Shown here one piece after another: positions 25,473 through 34,158 of a stretch of DNA of 39,456 nt (the first letter of the stretch is position 1; every line of letters begins with the position of its first letter). The DNA is from Parapedobacter defluvii (lineage in GTDB: Bacteria; Bacteroidota; Bacteroidia; Sphingobacteriales; Sphingobacteriaceae). The stretch spans positions 1 to 39,456 of the forward strand of contig NZ_BMIK01000031.1 in NCBI RefSeq assembly GCF_014642075.1. Reading direction: 5' to 3'. Under the pieces are notes generated by a model. That model did no database searches, was not told the origin of the DNA, and was given only the letters and a program-made list of their open reading frames with translations. The position numbers and the translations under genes are program-made.

Positions 25473-26057
25473 ATGATCGATCAACTCGTTTCATTGGATC
25501 AGGAGGCTTTTTTGGCTATTAACCAGGGGTTAAGCAATGCCTTCTTTGATTGGCTGATGCCCGTTTTGCGGAACCCCTATACATGGGCTCCTTTATATCT
25601 TTTTATTATTGTTTTTTGTATTAAGAATTACCGTAAAAAAGGAATGCTCATTATTTTTTTTATATTGATTACATTCGGAATAGCGGACGCAGTGTCGTCT
25701 TCTGTAATTAAAAAGACAGTCAAACGTGTACGACCCTGTAACGACATCGAATTCAAAGAAGAGGTTGCTGTGCGTGTCAGGTGCGGTAGTGGCTATAGTT
25801 TCACATCCTCCCATGCCACTAATCACTTTGCGATTTCAACTGTACTGATCATGATCTTTTACAGGCGTTGGAAGCATATTCTATGGTTAGCACTTCTTTG
25901 GGCCGCAACCATTAGTATTGCGCAAGTATATGTGGGAGTTCACTATCCATTCGACATTCTAGGCGGTGCTTTATTAGGCAGCGTAATCGGTTACCTGACC
26001 GGTTTGGTTTTCCGCGTTGTCGTTCCTGATTTTGCACCCGTAAAAAGCGCATCATGA
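25473..26057 (+). CDS. PAP2-family membrane phosphatase
   Basis: Membrane phosphatase of 194 aa with several helices, of the type that dephosphorylates undecaprenyl pyrophosphate or lipid phosphates. Motif 1 is KKTVKRVRP, motif 2 is SFTSSHAT and motif 3 is AQVYVGVHYPFD. Motif 3 has Gln where the consensus SRx5Hx3D has Arg, a variant I believe is common in Bacteroidota. I prefer the ATG at 25473, which begins MIDQLVSLDQEAF and gives the usual family length; the frame can be extended to 25203. The stop overlaps the ZIP start by ATGA, so the two are coupled. Confidence 0.82.
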   Translation: MIDQLVSLDQEAFLAINQGLSNAFFDWLMPVLRNPYTWAPLYLFIIVFCIKNYRKKGMLIIFFILITFGIADAVSSSVIKKTVKRVRPCNDIEFKEEVAVRVRCGSGYSFTSSHATNHFAISTVLIMIFYRRWKHILWLALLWAATISIAQVYVGVHYPFDILGGALLGSVIGYLTGLVFRVVVPDFAPVKSAS

Positions 26058-26800
26058 GTGCAACCCTGATTATCGCGATCTTATTTATTTCTGCATTTGC
26101 TAGTGGCATTGCTGTATTTTTTGTGAAGCGTGACAATACAAATTCACTTAAACTTATCCTTTCATTCAGCGGATCCTATTTGTTTGCTATCACTGTATTG
26201 CATTTAATACCTCATGTCTATCATACACACAGTGCTACTGATGAAACAATCGGGCTATTCGTTTTGCTCGGCTTTTTGTTTCAGTTGATTTTGGAGCAAT
26301 TTTCACATGGCATTGAACACGGTCATATCCATCACACACATCAATCAAGAAGTGCCTTTCCTTATGGCATTATGATAAGCTTATGTTTACATGCGTTATT
26401 GGAAGGAATGCCTCTGGCAGCACACCACCAAACCCAACTGACGTTTGGGATCGCTCTTCACCACGTGCCTGCTGCATTTGCACTCGGCAGCCTATTATTT
26501 CACACGTCGCTATCAAAGCGTTATATTATTTTATTGTTAGCTGTATTTGCAGCGATGACACCCCTGGGTTATTTATTCAGCAGTGCCATCAGTAAAGGAG
26601 AGATTGGTCATATCGAACAATATTTCGATCGGATTATGGCTGTGGTAATCGGCATTTTTCTCCATATTTCCACAACTATACTATTCGAATCCGGCTCGGC
26701 CGATCACCATAAATTCAATAAAAAGAAAATGGTGGCTGTGGGATTGGGTGTCGCGGTTTCGTTGTTAAACTTTCTGTTGGATTCGCCGCACACGCACTGA
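26054..26800 (+). CDS. ZIP-family metal transporter
   Basis: Membrane protein of 248 aa of the ZIP family, which brings zinc or other divalent metals into the cytoplasm. The metal-binding helix motifs are HALLEG (helix IV) and LHHVPAAFALG (helix V). A His-rich loop, HGIEHGHIHHTHQ, lies between helices III and IV, and another His-rich end, DSPHTH, closes the protein. It overlaps the PAP2 gene by 4 bp. The metal is not determined by the sequence, with zinc the most likely. Confidence 0.85.
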   Translation: MSATLIIAILFISAFASGIAVFFVKRDNTNSLKLILSFSGSYLFAITVLHLIPHVYHTHSATDETIGLFVLLGFLFQLILEQFSHGIEHGHIHHTHQSRSAFPYGIMISLCLHALLEGMPLAAHHQTQLTFGIALHHVPAAFALGSLLFHTSLSKRYIILLLAVFAAMTPLGYLFSSAISKGEIGHIEQYFDRIMAVVIGIFLHISTTILFESGSADHHKFNKKKMVAVGLGVAVSLLNFLLDSPHTH

Positions 26801-26801
26801 G

Positions 26802-27287
26802 TTATTTGCCCTGGGAGTCTTCGGAGATCGAAGGTTCATGTCCGCGTAATTTGTCAAGCAACTCATTCAGGATCCTGCATTCTTCTTCGGTAATATTTTC
26901 CTGAAGGACATCCATCATCATCATGCTTTCCTCAAGTGCTTCCAACTTATCCAGTCCTTTGGGTGTAATCATGACGTCTACCGCTCTTCGATCTGTACTG
27001 CACTTACCTCTTGATACCAGCTCTTTGGCAACCAACCGATCAATAATGCGAGAGACATCGGGCATTTTATCTAACATCCGTTCTTTTACCAAGCTATTCG
27101 TAGCCGGCTTAGGATACTGCCCCCTCAGTATGCGAAGAACATTGAATTGCTGCAACGTTATTTGCTCCAGATTGGCTCTTTTTTCTAAAATACCCGTAAT
27201 CCAGTTACTGGTGAAAACGATGTTTACCGTAGCCTTGTGTTGCTCATTACGGAATTTCCGCGTTTGTATTTCTTCCTCGATCCTCAT
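26802..27287 (-). CDS. MarR-family transcriptional regulator
   Basis: DNA-binding protein of 161 aa with a winged helix-turn-helix. The recognition region is DKMPDVSRIIDRLVAKELV and the wing is STDRRAVDVMITPKG, with the DRR motif typical of MarR proteins. Helices at both ends would form the dimer. Its 3' end is 1 bp from the convergent ZIP gene. No obvious target such as an efflux pump or hydroperoxide reductase gene adjoins it, so its effector and targets are unknown. A TATTTTTG box on its strand (27414-27407) is a weak promoter candidate. Confidence 0.88.
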   Translation of the reverse strand: MRIEEEIQTRKFRNEQHKATVNIVFTSNWITGILEKRANLEQITLQQFNVLRILRGQYPKPATNSLVKERMLDKMPDVSRIIDRLVAKELVSRGKCSTDRRAVDVMITPKGLDKLEALEESMMMMDVLQENITEEECRILNELLDKLRGHEPSISEDSQGK

Positions 27288-27441
27288 CCGAATAGTTATT
27301 TGTTTCCTACCTCCTTCTGCCCGAGTTGTTTATTAGCAATGAGAATCAACTTCCTCTCAAGCCAAGCATAACCCCTATATAAACTAGAAATTTAGTAGAT
27401 TCGTTTCAAAAATAAACATTTTTTGCAAATGGAATAGGCAT

Positions 27442-28188
27442 TCACGGATTAATTGGTTCACGATCCAACGTTTTCATCAATTTCAAAAATTCACTCACTG
27501 CCTTTTTCTTTCTTTCGTCGTACCGGTAATCAATGTTTTCCATGAGATAGTGTCGATAGTCAAAGTCAGGCCGTTGGGGCAATTGGCTGATGATAGTTTC
27601 ACGGTGAGCCAATCCATATGCCAATGCCTGATTAAATGATTCTATAAATGAAGCTGATAACGGCTTATTGGCTACCCATGCAGCAAACGTAAAAGGCAAG
27701 CCCGTCATTTTCTGCCAGTACCACGATAAATCGTATGCGTAGGAATGGGCATTCTTCTTTCCGAAAGTCCGATCGCCTATTTCCACATACGCATCGGCGT
27801 TTCCTTCTAAAACGATGTGTACTTCACGGTTCCAGTAATTCCGCAACAGAATTTGAGCCAATCCGTTAGACGTCCGGGATTGTGTATCCAACCGTAGGGA
27901 CGTGATTTCCTGAATGGGTTTTTCACTAAAAATAAAAACTGAATTTACGGCACCCGATGCGCCCAAACAGTATTCAGAGACGATTTCTGCCTGAGGTATT
28001 TCCAGCAATGCAGCTACGGGAACGATGCCCAGATCCACTTCATTGTGAATAAGCTTTTGCGCGCATACGCTAGGCACATCTAAACTTAATTTGATCTGGC
28101 TAATGACGGGGCAATGTTGCAGACCGTAAATAAACGGCAATGTATTGGTATAGGATACAGCGGATACGCTTACTTTTTCCATGTTCAT
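27442..28188 (-). CDS. mqnA: Chorismate dehydratase (futalosine pathway)
   Basis: Enzyme of 248 aa that converts chorismate to 3-enolpyruvylbenzoate, the first step of the futalosine menaquinone pathway. It has the periplasmic-binding-protein-like fold; family blocks are VSYTNTLPFIYGL near the start, VDLGIVPVAALL, and the SRTSNGLAQILL segment. No signal peptide is present, as expected for a cytoplasmic enzyme. The start overlaps the stop of the histidine phosphatase gene (TAATG), indicating translational coupling. It is in one operon with mqnE, which uses its product. Confidence 0.92.
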   Translation of the reverse strand: MNMEKVSVSAVSYTNTLPFIYGLQHCPVISQIKLSLDVPSVCAQKLIHNEVDLGIVPVAALLEIPQAEIVSEYCLGASGAVNSVFIFSEKPIQEITSLRLDTQSRTSNGLAQILLRNYWNREVHIVLEGNADAYVEIGDRTFGKKNAHSYAYDLSWYWQKMTGLPFTFAAWVANKPLSASFIESFNQALAYGLAHRETIISQLPQRPDFDYRHYLMENIDYRYDERKKKAVSEFLKLMKTLDREPINP

Positions 28189-28814
28189 TATTCAGTATAT
28201 AATCCGTTCAGATGCTGGATATTATAGGCATCTTCAATGAAAAACGTACGCCCATCGTAAAGAACTTTATACAGTGCTGTATTGGTGTGTGGAAAGTCGT
28301 CCATCAACGAAATGTCGCGGTCAATTAGTACAGATAAAAATACACGCATAGCTCGGCCATGCATGCATATCAACACTTTTTTTTCATTTCTTTTGGAAAG
28401 GATGTAATTGAGTGCGTGCCGTTGTCTCTCGGCCAATTGATTCGGTGTCTCCCCTCCGTCTACGCATATGTCTAGTTCTCCGTTACGCCAGCGCGTTATT
28501 ACGCTGGAAAAACCTTCCATAATTTCGGGGGTTTGTTCTTTACCCTCATAAATACCCCATCCGATTTCGTCGAGCCCTGCCAATTGTTCCATCGGCAGGC
28601 CAGCCTGAAGAAATGGTGCTACAGTTTGGTGTGTACGTAGTAATGTGGAAGTATAAATCTTATCGAATTGTTCTCTTTTATAGTGAGTATAGAAGGCCTC
28701 GGCTTGTATCCTGCCCGTATGATTCAACGGTGCATCCACTCCCTTGCCCTGCACAATTCCTTTCAAATTCAGATCCGTTTGACCGTGGCGAATGATATAA
28801 AGTGATTTTTTCAA
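28188..28814 (-). CDS. Histidine phosphatase family protein
   Basis: Phosphatase of 208 aa of the phosphoglycerate-mutase-like family. The catalytic motif is RHGQT (His10), Arg60 is in STLLRTHQT, and the second His is H152 in MHGRAM. Size and motifs fit a small-molecule phosphatase such as an alpha-ribazole phosphatase or PhoE-like enzyme, but the substrate is unknown. The frame has no ATG between the in-frame mqnE stop (TAG) and the catalytic RHG motif, so translation must start at a rare codon, most likely TTG at 28814. It lies between mqnE and mqnA and may act on a by-product of the pathway or simply share the operon. Confidence 0.87.
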   Translation of the reverse strand: MKKSLYIIRHGQTDLNLKGIVQGKGVDAPLNHTGRIQAEAFYTHYKREQFDKIYTSTLLRTHQTVAPFLQAGLPMEQLAGLDEIGWGIYEGKEQTPEIMEGFSSVITRWRNGELDICVDGGETPNQLAERQRHALNYILSKRNEKKVLICMHGRAMRVFLSVLIDRDISLMDDFPHTNTALYKVLYDGRTFFIEDAYNIQHLNGLYTE

Positions 28815-28826
28815 GAAAATGCGTTG

Positions 28827-30035
28827 CTATTTTTCGTTTAATACCGGTAACTGATAATACTTTGGTTGCTTATCGATGCGGTCTTCTTCAAAGACGACAT
28901 CCTTATAATCCGTAATGACCCGATAAAGGGTATCCCTTTCGATGGGATGCCTACCGGCGTTACGTATCAATTCAACCAATTCCCTTGTTGTCATTGCGGG
29001 ATGTTGTTCTTCGGCCCCTGCCATCGAATAGATTTTAGTGGTATCATCTAGTGTTCCGTCAATATCATTTACCCCAAATCCAAGCGCTAATTGAGCCGTT
29101 TGTCTGGAAATCATTGCCCAATAAGCCTTGATGTGTGGAAAATTATTCAAATAAATTCGGCTAACTGCGTAGTTTCTCAAATCTTCCACCACGGTCGATT
29201 CCGCAACGTATGACATTTGGTTATCCTTATTTCTGAATTTAAGCGGGATGAATGTCTGGAAACCTCCAGTTCTGTCCTGCAATTGCCGTAACCGTTCCAT
29301 GTGGTCTACACGGTGCCAATACTGCTCGATATGGCCATACAGCATCGTCGCATTGGAATGCATTCCCAACTTGTGCCATTCTTCATGAATCTGCAGCCAT
29401 TGTTCTGCATTGCATTTGTCTTTCGCGATCTGTTCTCTGATTTCAGAATGGAAAATTTCAGCACCACCTCCAGGCATGGAGTCAAGGCCTGCATCTTTCA
29501 TCATCGCCATACCCGTAGCATAATCTACCTTGGCCTTTTTAAAAATATAATGATACTCCACAGGAGTGAGCGCCTTGACATGGATATTTGGACGATGACG
29601 TTTGATAGCTGTAAACAAATCCATGTAAAATGCCATGTTGTATTGAGGTAGTACCCCCCCTACAATATGGACTTCCGTCACCGGTTCGTTGTCGTAGGAT
29701 TTTACCTGATTGAGCATTTCCTCCATCGTTGCCTCCCAACCATCTTCACGTTGTTTAATTAGACGTGAATACGAACAGAACTTACAATCATACACGCATA
29801 GATTGGTCGGCTCGATATGAAAATTCCGGTTAAAATAGGTTTTATCTCCATGTAACCGCTCGCGGATGAAATTTGCCAATACCCCCAGGTAACCAAGCTC
29901 TCCCCGTTCATACAACGTCACCCCTTCTGTTTGGGTAATCCGTTGTCCCTGGTAAACTTTCGTCGCAATGGTTTTCAGTTCCTCGTCAAGATGCTTGTTT
30001 TCGAGAAGGAAAGTGAGTTTTTTTTCTGCGTCCAT
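28827..30035 (-). CDS. mqnE: Aminofutalosine synthase, radical SAM
   Basis: Radical SAM enzyme of 402 aa that joins 3-enolpyruvylbenzoate to the adenosyl radical to form aminodeoxyfutalosine. The 4Fe-4S cluster motif CVYDCKFC has Cys80, Cys84 and Cys87, followed by the EVHIVGGVLP block. HIKAYWAMI near residue 300 separates it from MqnC. I use the ATG at 30035; the longest frame begins at TTG 30053, which lies upstream of the predicted transcription start. It leads the operon mqnE - histidine phosphatase - mqnA. The later genes mqnC, mqnD and mqnB are not in the window. Confidence 0.92.
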   Translation of the reverse strand: MDAEKKLTFLLENKHLDEELKTIATKVYQGQRITQTEGVTLYERGELGYLGVLANFIRERLHGDKTYFNRNFHIEPTNLCVYDCKFCSYSRLIKQREDGWEATMEEMLNQVKSYDNEPVTEVHIVGGVLPQYNMAFYMDLFTAIKRHRPNIHVKALTPVEYHYIFKKAKVDYATGMAMMKDAGLDSMPGGGAEIFHSEIREQIAKDKCNAEQWLQIHEEWHKLGMHSNATMLYGHIEQYWHRVDHMERLRQLQDRTGGFQTFIPLKFRNKDNQMSYVAESTVVEDLRNYAVSRIYLNNFPHIKAYWAMISRQTAQLALGFGVNDIDGTLDDTTKIYSMAGAEEQHPAMTTRELVELIRNAGRHPIERDTLYRVITDYKDVVFEEDRIDKQPKYYQLPVLNEK

Positions 30036-30053
30036 ATCCTGAACTCTTAGCAA

Positions 30054-30073
30054 GCAAATTTAGCTAAATTTGC
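30054..30073. repeat. Perfect 20-bp palindrome at mqnE promoter
   Basis: GCAAATTTAGCTAAATTTGC equals its own reverse complement. Each half carries a TAAATTTG -7 box, one on each strand. It lies 18 bp upstream of the mqnE ATG and is a good candidate operator for a dimeric regulator. Confidence 0.8.
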
Positions 30074-30085
30074 CTTCATTTACAA
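30055..30085 (-). promoter_or_regulatory. Promoter of mqnE-mqnA operon
   Basis: Read leftward, TTG (30085-30083), a 20-bp spacer and TAAATTTG (30062-30055) match the Bacteroidota promoter. Transcription would start near 30049, inside the longer TTG-initiated frame, which supports the ATG at 30035. Confidence 0.6.
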
Positions 30086-30110
30086 TGAAAGGTTGTTTTT
30101 GTCCTAACTA

Positions 30111-31931
30111 TCATTCACCAAATTGCTGCATATCAATCAATTTTTTGTAGAGACCGTCGTTCGCCAACAATTGCTGGTGCGAACCTTGTTCCACAATTAC
30201 CCCGGCGTCAAGTACAATAATCTGATCCGCATTCTGAATGGTGCTAAGGCGGTGGGCAATGACCAAGGTGGTCCGGTTCTGCATTAACTTAGCCAATGCT
30301 TCCTGTACCAATTTCTCAGATTCGGTATCCAACGCAGACGTGGCCTCATCCAGCAACAGGATAGGTGGATTTTTCAGTACGGCACGGGCAATGCAAATCC
30401 GCTGGCGTTGCCCTCCGGATAGCTTGATACCGCGATCACCGATGAAAGTTTGATAGCCAGCTTCTGTCTCCAAAATAAATTTGTGGGCGTTGGCTATTTT
30501 CGCGGCTGCTATCACGTCTTCCTCCGTTACATCCTTCGTTGCAAAGGCGATGTTATTATAGATGGTGTCATTAAACAAAAAGGAATCCTGATTAACCAAA
30601 CCAATCAAATCCCTCAAATCAGTTGTTTTTAGTTTCTTGACATTTATATTATCAACCAGCACTTCACCTTCCTGGGCTTCTATAAATCGTGGTATCAAGT
30701 CCATTAGCGTAGACTTTCCACCACCAGACGGCCCTACCAATGCAACGGTTCTGCCTTTCGGGATGTCGAGACTGACGTGTTTGAGTACTCGCCTATCTCC
30801 GTATGCAAAGCTAACATTGGTAAGTGAAATACCTTGGTTGAACTCGGTAAGTGATCGAGCATCGGGCGCATCGGGCATTTCGTTTTTCTGATCGATCAGA
30901 TCCAGTACCCGCTCGCCGGCGGCAATTCCCGAATGGATATTAGCAAATGAATCGGTCAGCGCTTTTGCGGGGCGCATGACTTGTGAGAACAACGCAATAT
31001 AGCCGATGAAAGCCGCTGCTGACAACTCACCTGAGTCACTTAATACCAATTTGCCTCCGTAAAGTAATATAATGGCTACCATTACCACACCCAGCAGTTC
31101 CGACACGGGCGACCCCAGTTGCTGCCTTCTTACCATCCGTCGGCTGATTTTAGAAAGCAACACATTCTCATCATTAAATTTCTTCTTGATGAAACCTGTA
31201 GCGTTAAAGGCTTTAATGATCTTCACACCAGACAACGCTTCGTCAAGGTAACTAATCATATTGCCATAGACCTGTTGTGCCCGGATTGCCTGTGCTTTCA
31301 AGCGCTTTACGATGCGCGAGATTAGAAAAGCGGATACCGGAATCACTGCTACGGCAAACAGCGTGAGTTTAGCTGAAATCATAAACAGCATCGCTATGTA
31401 AGCCATCAGCGTAAGCGGTTCCTTAAATACAACCTGTAAGGTCCCGGTAACCGAATACTGGACTACCTGCACATCGGACGCAATCTTCGAGATAATATCT
31501 CCTTTACGCTGATTATTGAAATAGCCAACATGCAGGTCCATCACGTTGTCAAATACGGCCCTACGCAAGTTCAGCAAGGTATGGATACGGAGGTTTTCCA
31601 TAATGCGCTGCGAGAGATAGCGGAATAGATTGCCAAGAAACACCGAAATGATGATGATGATACAAACCCATTTCAATGCTTCATACGGACCATATATTTG
31701 GCCTGCTTGTGTAGCATAGTAGCTGAAATTCTTCTCCAACTCATACCAATGTTCCGGCTTTGCCACCTCAGTTGCACATTCATTGGTATTAAACAGCGTA
31801 TGCAAGAGAGGAATAACCAACGCAAGGTTTAACACGCTGAATACAACACTCAGCAACGTAGTAACAACGTAGGGAATCGCAAATTTTTCAATAGGTTTGG
31901 CGTACGCAAGTAATCTAAAGTATGTCTTCAT
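30111..31931 (-). CDS. ABC exporter, MsbA-like
   Basis: Half-transporter of 606 aa. The membrane domain (about 20-330) is followed by an ATPase domain with Walker A GPSGGGKST (400-408), signature LSGGQRQR (504-511) and Walker B ILLLDE (524-529). The overall layout resembles the lipid A/phospholipid flippase MsbA, so it may move lipid A or another lipid outward; multidrug export cannot be excluded. I start at ATG 31931 (MKTYFRLLAYAK). The longest frame starts at TTG 31961 and runs through a TAACTTTG promoter box, so that start is unlikely. It is divergent from the aminotransferase. Confidence 0.85.
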   Translation of the reverse strand: MKTYFRLLAYAKPIEKFAIPYVVTTLLSVVFSVLNLALVIPLLHTLFNTNECATEVAKPEHWYELEKNFSYYATQAGQIYGPYEALKWVCIIIIISVFLGNLFRYLSQRIMENLRIHTLLNLRRAVFDNVMDLHVGYFNNQRKGDIISKIASDVQVVQYSVTGTLQVVFKEPLTLMAYIAMLFMISAKLTLFAVAVIPVSAFLISRIVKRLKAQAIRAQQVYGNMISYLDEALSGVKIIKAFNATGFIKKKFNDENVLLSKISRRMVRRQQLGSPVSELLGVVMVAIILLYGGKLVLSDSGELSAAAFIGYIALFSQVMRPAKALTDSFANIHSGIAAGERVLDLIDQKNEMPDAPDARSLTEFNQGISLTNVSFAYGDRRVLKHVSLDIPKGRTVALVGPSGGGKSTLMDLIPRFIEAQEGEVLVDNINVKKLKTTDLRDLIGLVNQDSFLFNDTIYNNIAFATKDVTEEDVIAAAKIANAHKFILETEAGYQTFIGDRGIKLSGGQRQRICIARAVLKNPPILLLDEATSALDTESEKLVQEALAKLMQNRTTLVIAHRLSTIQNADQIIVLDAGVIVEQGSHQQLLANDGLYKKLIDMQQFGE

Positions 31932-31949
31932 TAAGCACGAAACAAGCGG

Positions 31950-31957
31950 CAAAGTTA
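31950..31957 (-). promoter_or_regulatory. Putative -7 box of MsbA-like gene
   Basis: Read leftward, TAACTTTG matches TAnnTTTG and lies 18 bp before the ATG at 31931. A -33 box is not evident. It argues against the longer reading frame. Confidence 0.5.
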
Positions 31958-32039
31958 CCAAAAAAAGAAAGGCTACCCGAAAAATACGAGTCTAATTATT
32001 GGGCAGATTTACTTAATTTAGTCGCCTAAACGTAAAAAA

Positions 32040-33215
32040 ATGCAAATACAGGTTGCCAAGCGGTTACAGCATACCGAAGAATATTACTTTTCAAAAAAAT
32101 TACGCGAGATTGAAGCACTGAATCAGTCGGGCGAAAAGGTCATTAATTTGGGCATCGGGAGCCCTGATTTACCACCTCATCCCGCTGTGGTCGAAACGTT
32201 GCATGCGTACGCTTTACTCCCTAACACACACGCTTATCAGAACTATAAAGGTATTTTACCACTCCGCCAAGCCATTGCAGATTGGTATAACCGATACTAC
32301 GGGGTTGCACTGGATCCCAACACGAATGTACTGCCGCTCATCGGATCGAAAGAAGGAATTGTACATATCTGCATGACCTACTTAGGTGAAGGAGACGAGG
32401 CCCTTTTTCCGAATCCGGGATATCCGGCCTATTCGGCGGCGGTACGTCTGAGCGGCGCAACAGGCATTCCTTACACGCTTACATCGGAAAACGGTTGGAT
32501 TCCCGATCTGGACGCACTGGCAAAAACAGATCTGAGCCGGGTAAAACTTATGTGGCTTAATTATCCGCATATGCCAACAGGAGCTTCTGCTACGGAGTCT
32601 TTTTTTGAGGAAGCCGTAGCTTTTGCCAAACAGTATAACATCTTGCTTTGTCACGATAATCCATACAGTTTTATCCTGAATGACCACCCTAAAAGTCTGA
32701 TGGCGGTTAAAGGAGCTGTTGACGTAGCAATTGAACTCAATTCGTTAAGCAAGTCAGGCAACATGGCGGGATGGCGTATAGGAATGCTCGTCGGAGCAGA
32801 AACGCGTATTAACGAGATCATCCGGTTTAAAAGCAACATGGATTCTGGTATGTTCCTTCCAGTACAGATGGCCGCGGCCAAAGCGTTGTCATTGGGACCT
32901 GACTGGTATAGCGAGTTAAATACCATCTATCGAAACAGAAGAGAAAAGGTATATCAACTTCTGGATGCACTGGACTGCACGTACGACAAAAGGCAGGTGG
33001 GCTTATTCATATGGGCCAAAATCCCGGATGGGTATTCAGACGGATACGCGCTGAGCGACAAAGTTCTCCATCAATCAAGGGTGTTTATTACCCCCGGAGG
33101 TATTTTTGGAAGCGAAGGATCGGCCTATATCCGCGTAAGCTTATGTGCAACCGAAGCTACCTTAGACCAGGCTTGTGCGCGTATTATCCAAGCCGCTTCG
33201 ACAGATAATGATTAA
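32040..33215 (+). CDS. PLP-dependent aminotransferase, class I/II
   Basis: Fold-type I aminotransferase of 391 aa. The PLP lysine is K238 in NSLSKSGNMAGWRIG, the pyridine-nitrogen Asp is D206 in CHDNPYSF, and the N-terminal glycine loop is LGIGSPDLPPH. The usual NPTG motif reads HMPTG (177-181), with Met where Asn normally contacts the cofactor. It lies 27 bp ahead of prephenate dehydrogenase, so transamination in tyrosine/phenylalanine synthesis is the likely role. Some relatives are annotated as LL-diaminopimelate aminotransferase, the main alternative. Confidence 0.87.
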   Translation: MQIQVAKRLQHTEEYYFSKKLREIEALNQSGEKVINLGIGSPDLPPHPAVVETLHAYALLPNTHAYQNYKGILPLRQAIADWYNRYYGVALDPNTNVLPLIGSKEGIVHICMTYLGEGDEALFPNPGYPAYSAAVRLSGATGIPYTLTSENGWIPDLDALAKTDLSRVKLMWLNYPHMPTGASATESFFEEAVAFAKQYNILLCHDNPYSFILNDHPKSLMAVKGAVDVAIELNSLSKSGNMAGWRIGMLVGAETRINEIIRFKSNMDSGMFLPVQMAAAKALSLGPDWYSELNTIYRNRREKVYQLLDALDCTYDKRQVGLFIWAKIPDGYSDGYALSDKVLHQSRVFITPGGIFGSEGSAYIRVSLCATEATLDQACARIIQAASTDND

Positions 33216-33242
33216 AATACATCATCGTAATACGACTGACAA

Positions 33243-34082
33243 ATGAATATAACGATTGTTGGTGTCGGACTCATTGGCGGGTCTGTTGCCATCACCCTGA
33301 AAGAAAAAAAAGCTGTTTCTAACATCATCGGTGTTGATAAAAGTGACGCCAATTTAAAAAAAGCACTCCAGTTGGGCTTTATTGACGAAGGAGCTACGCT
33401 GAGTGATGCAATCAGCCGGAGTGACGTCATTTTTCTCACGACACCCGTGGATGCTACGCTTCAGTTATTGCCATCCATCCTTAATCAGGTAACCAAGCAG
33501 GTCGTTGTCGATATGGGTTCGACAAAAGAGCGCATCTTACAAGCCATTGCTAACCACCCAAAACGCGGAAGACTGGTGGCAGCTCACCCCATGGCTGGTA
33601 CTGAATATTCAGGACCTGAAGCTGCCATTTCTGGCTTATTCAAGGGTAAGATGATGGTCTATGTGGATGCGATGCATAGTGACGAAGATGCTTTCGACAC
33701 CGTGGATGCAATTACCGAGCAATTGGAAATGAATACCACATTTATGAATGCGCATGAGCATGACGTACATACGGCATATGTATCTCATATTTCGCATATT
33801 ACTTCCTTTGCATTGGCACTTACCGTTTTGGAAAAGGAAAAAGCGCAAGGCCGGATTTTTGAGTTAGCGGGTTCTGGATTTGAATCCACCGTTAGGCTTG
33901 CCAAAAGTTCGCCGGATATGTGGACCCCTATTTTCAAGCAGAATCGGGAAAATGTGCTTGAAGTATTGCAGGAACATATCAAGCAATTGCAGACTGTCCA
34001 ACAGGCACTTACCAATGAAGACTACGACACGTTTTACAAATTGATTAAGAAATCAAATAAAATCCGCAGGATTTTGAAATAA
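33243..34082 (+). CDS. tyrA: Prephenate dehydrogenase
   Basis: Enzyme of 279 aa that oxidatively decarboxylates prephenate to 4-hydroxyphenylpyruvate in tyrosine synthesis. The NAD-binding loop is GVGLIGGS (7-14) at the extreme N-terminus, and the substrate block HPMAGTEYSGPEAA is typical of the family. No fused chorismate mutase or ACT domain is present. It follows the aminotransferase by 27 bp in the same orientation; together they would convert prephenate to tyrosine. A hairpin follows the stop. Confidence 0.9.
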   Translation: MNITIVGVGLIGGSVAITLKEKKAVSNIIGVDKSDANLKKALQLGFIDEGATLSDAISRSDVIFLTTPVDATLQLLPSILNQVTKQVVVDMGSTKERILQAIANHPKRGRLVAAHPMAGTEYSGPEAAISGLFKGKMMVYVDAMHSDEDAFDTVDAITEQLEMNTTFMNAHEHDVHTAYVSHISHITSFALALTVLEKEKAQGRIFELAGSGFESTVRLAKSSPDMWTPIFKQNRENVLEVLQEHIKQLQTVQQALTNEDYDTFYKLIKKSNKIRRILK

Positions 34083-34106
34083 GGCAGTGATAGTCTGCAT
34101 GGAAAA

Positions 34107-34130
34107 AGCCGTCTCAATAATGAGACGGCT
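34107..34130 (-). terminator. Hairpin terminator between tyrA and PorE-like gene
   Basis: AGCCGTCTCA (34107-34116) pairs perfectly with TGAGACGGCT (34121-34130) around a 4-nt loop. Read leftward, the stem is followed by a TTTT run, so it best ends the PorE-like gene. It lies just after tyrA as well and may also stop rightward transcripts, though the T-tract on that side is poor. Confidence 0.82.
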
Positions 34131-34158
34131 CTCCTTCATTTCAGGTTGAACGGGAATA

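Noticed and set aside
28481-28511. Short hairpin CCAGCG...CGCTGG inside the histidine phosphatase gene
   Set aside because: Only a 6-bp stem, expected by chance in a sequence of this length.
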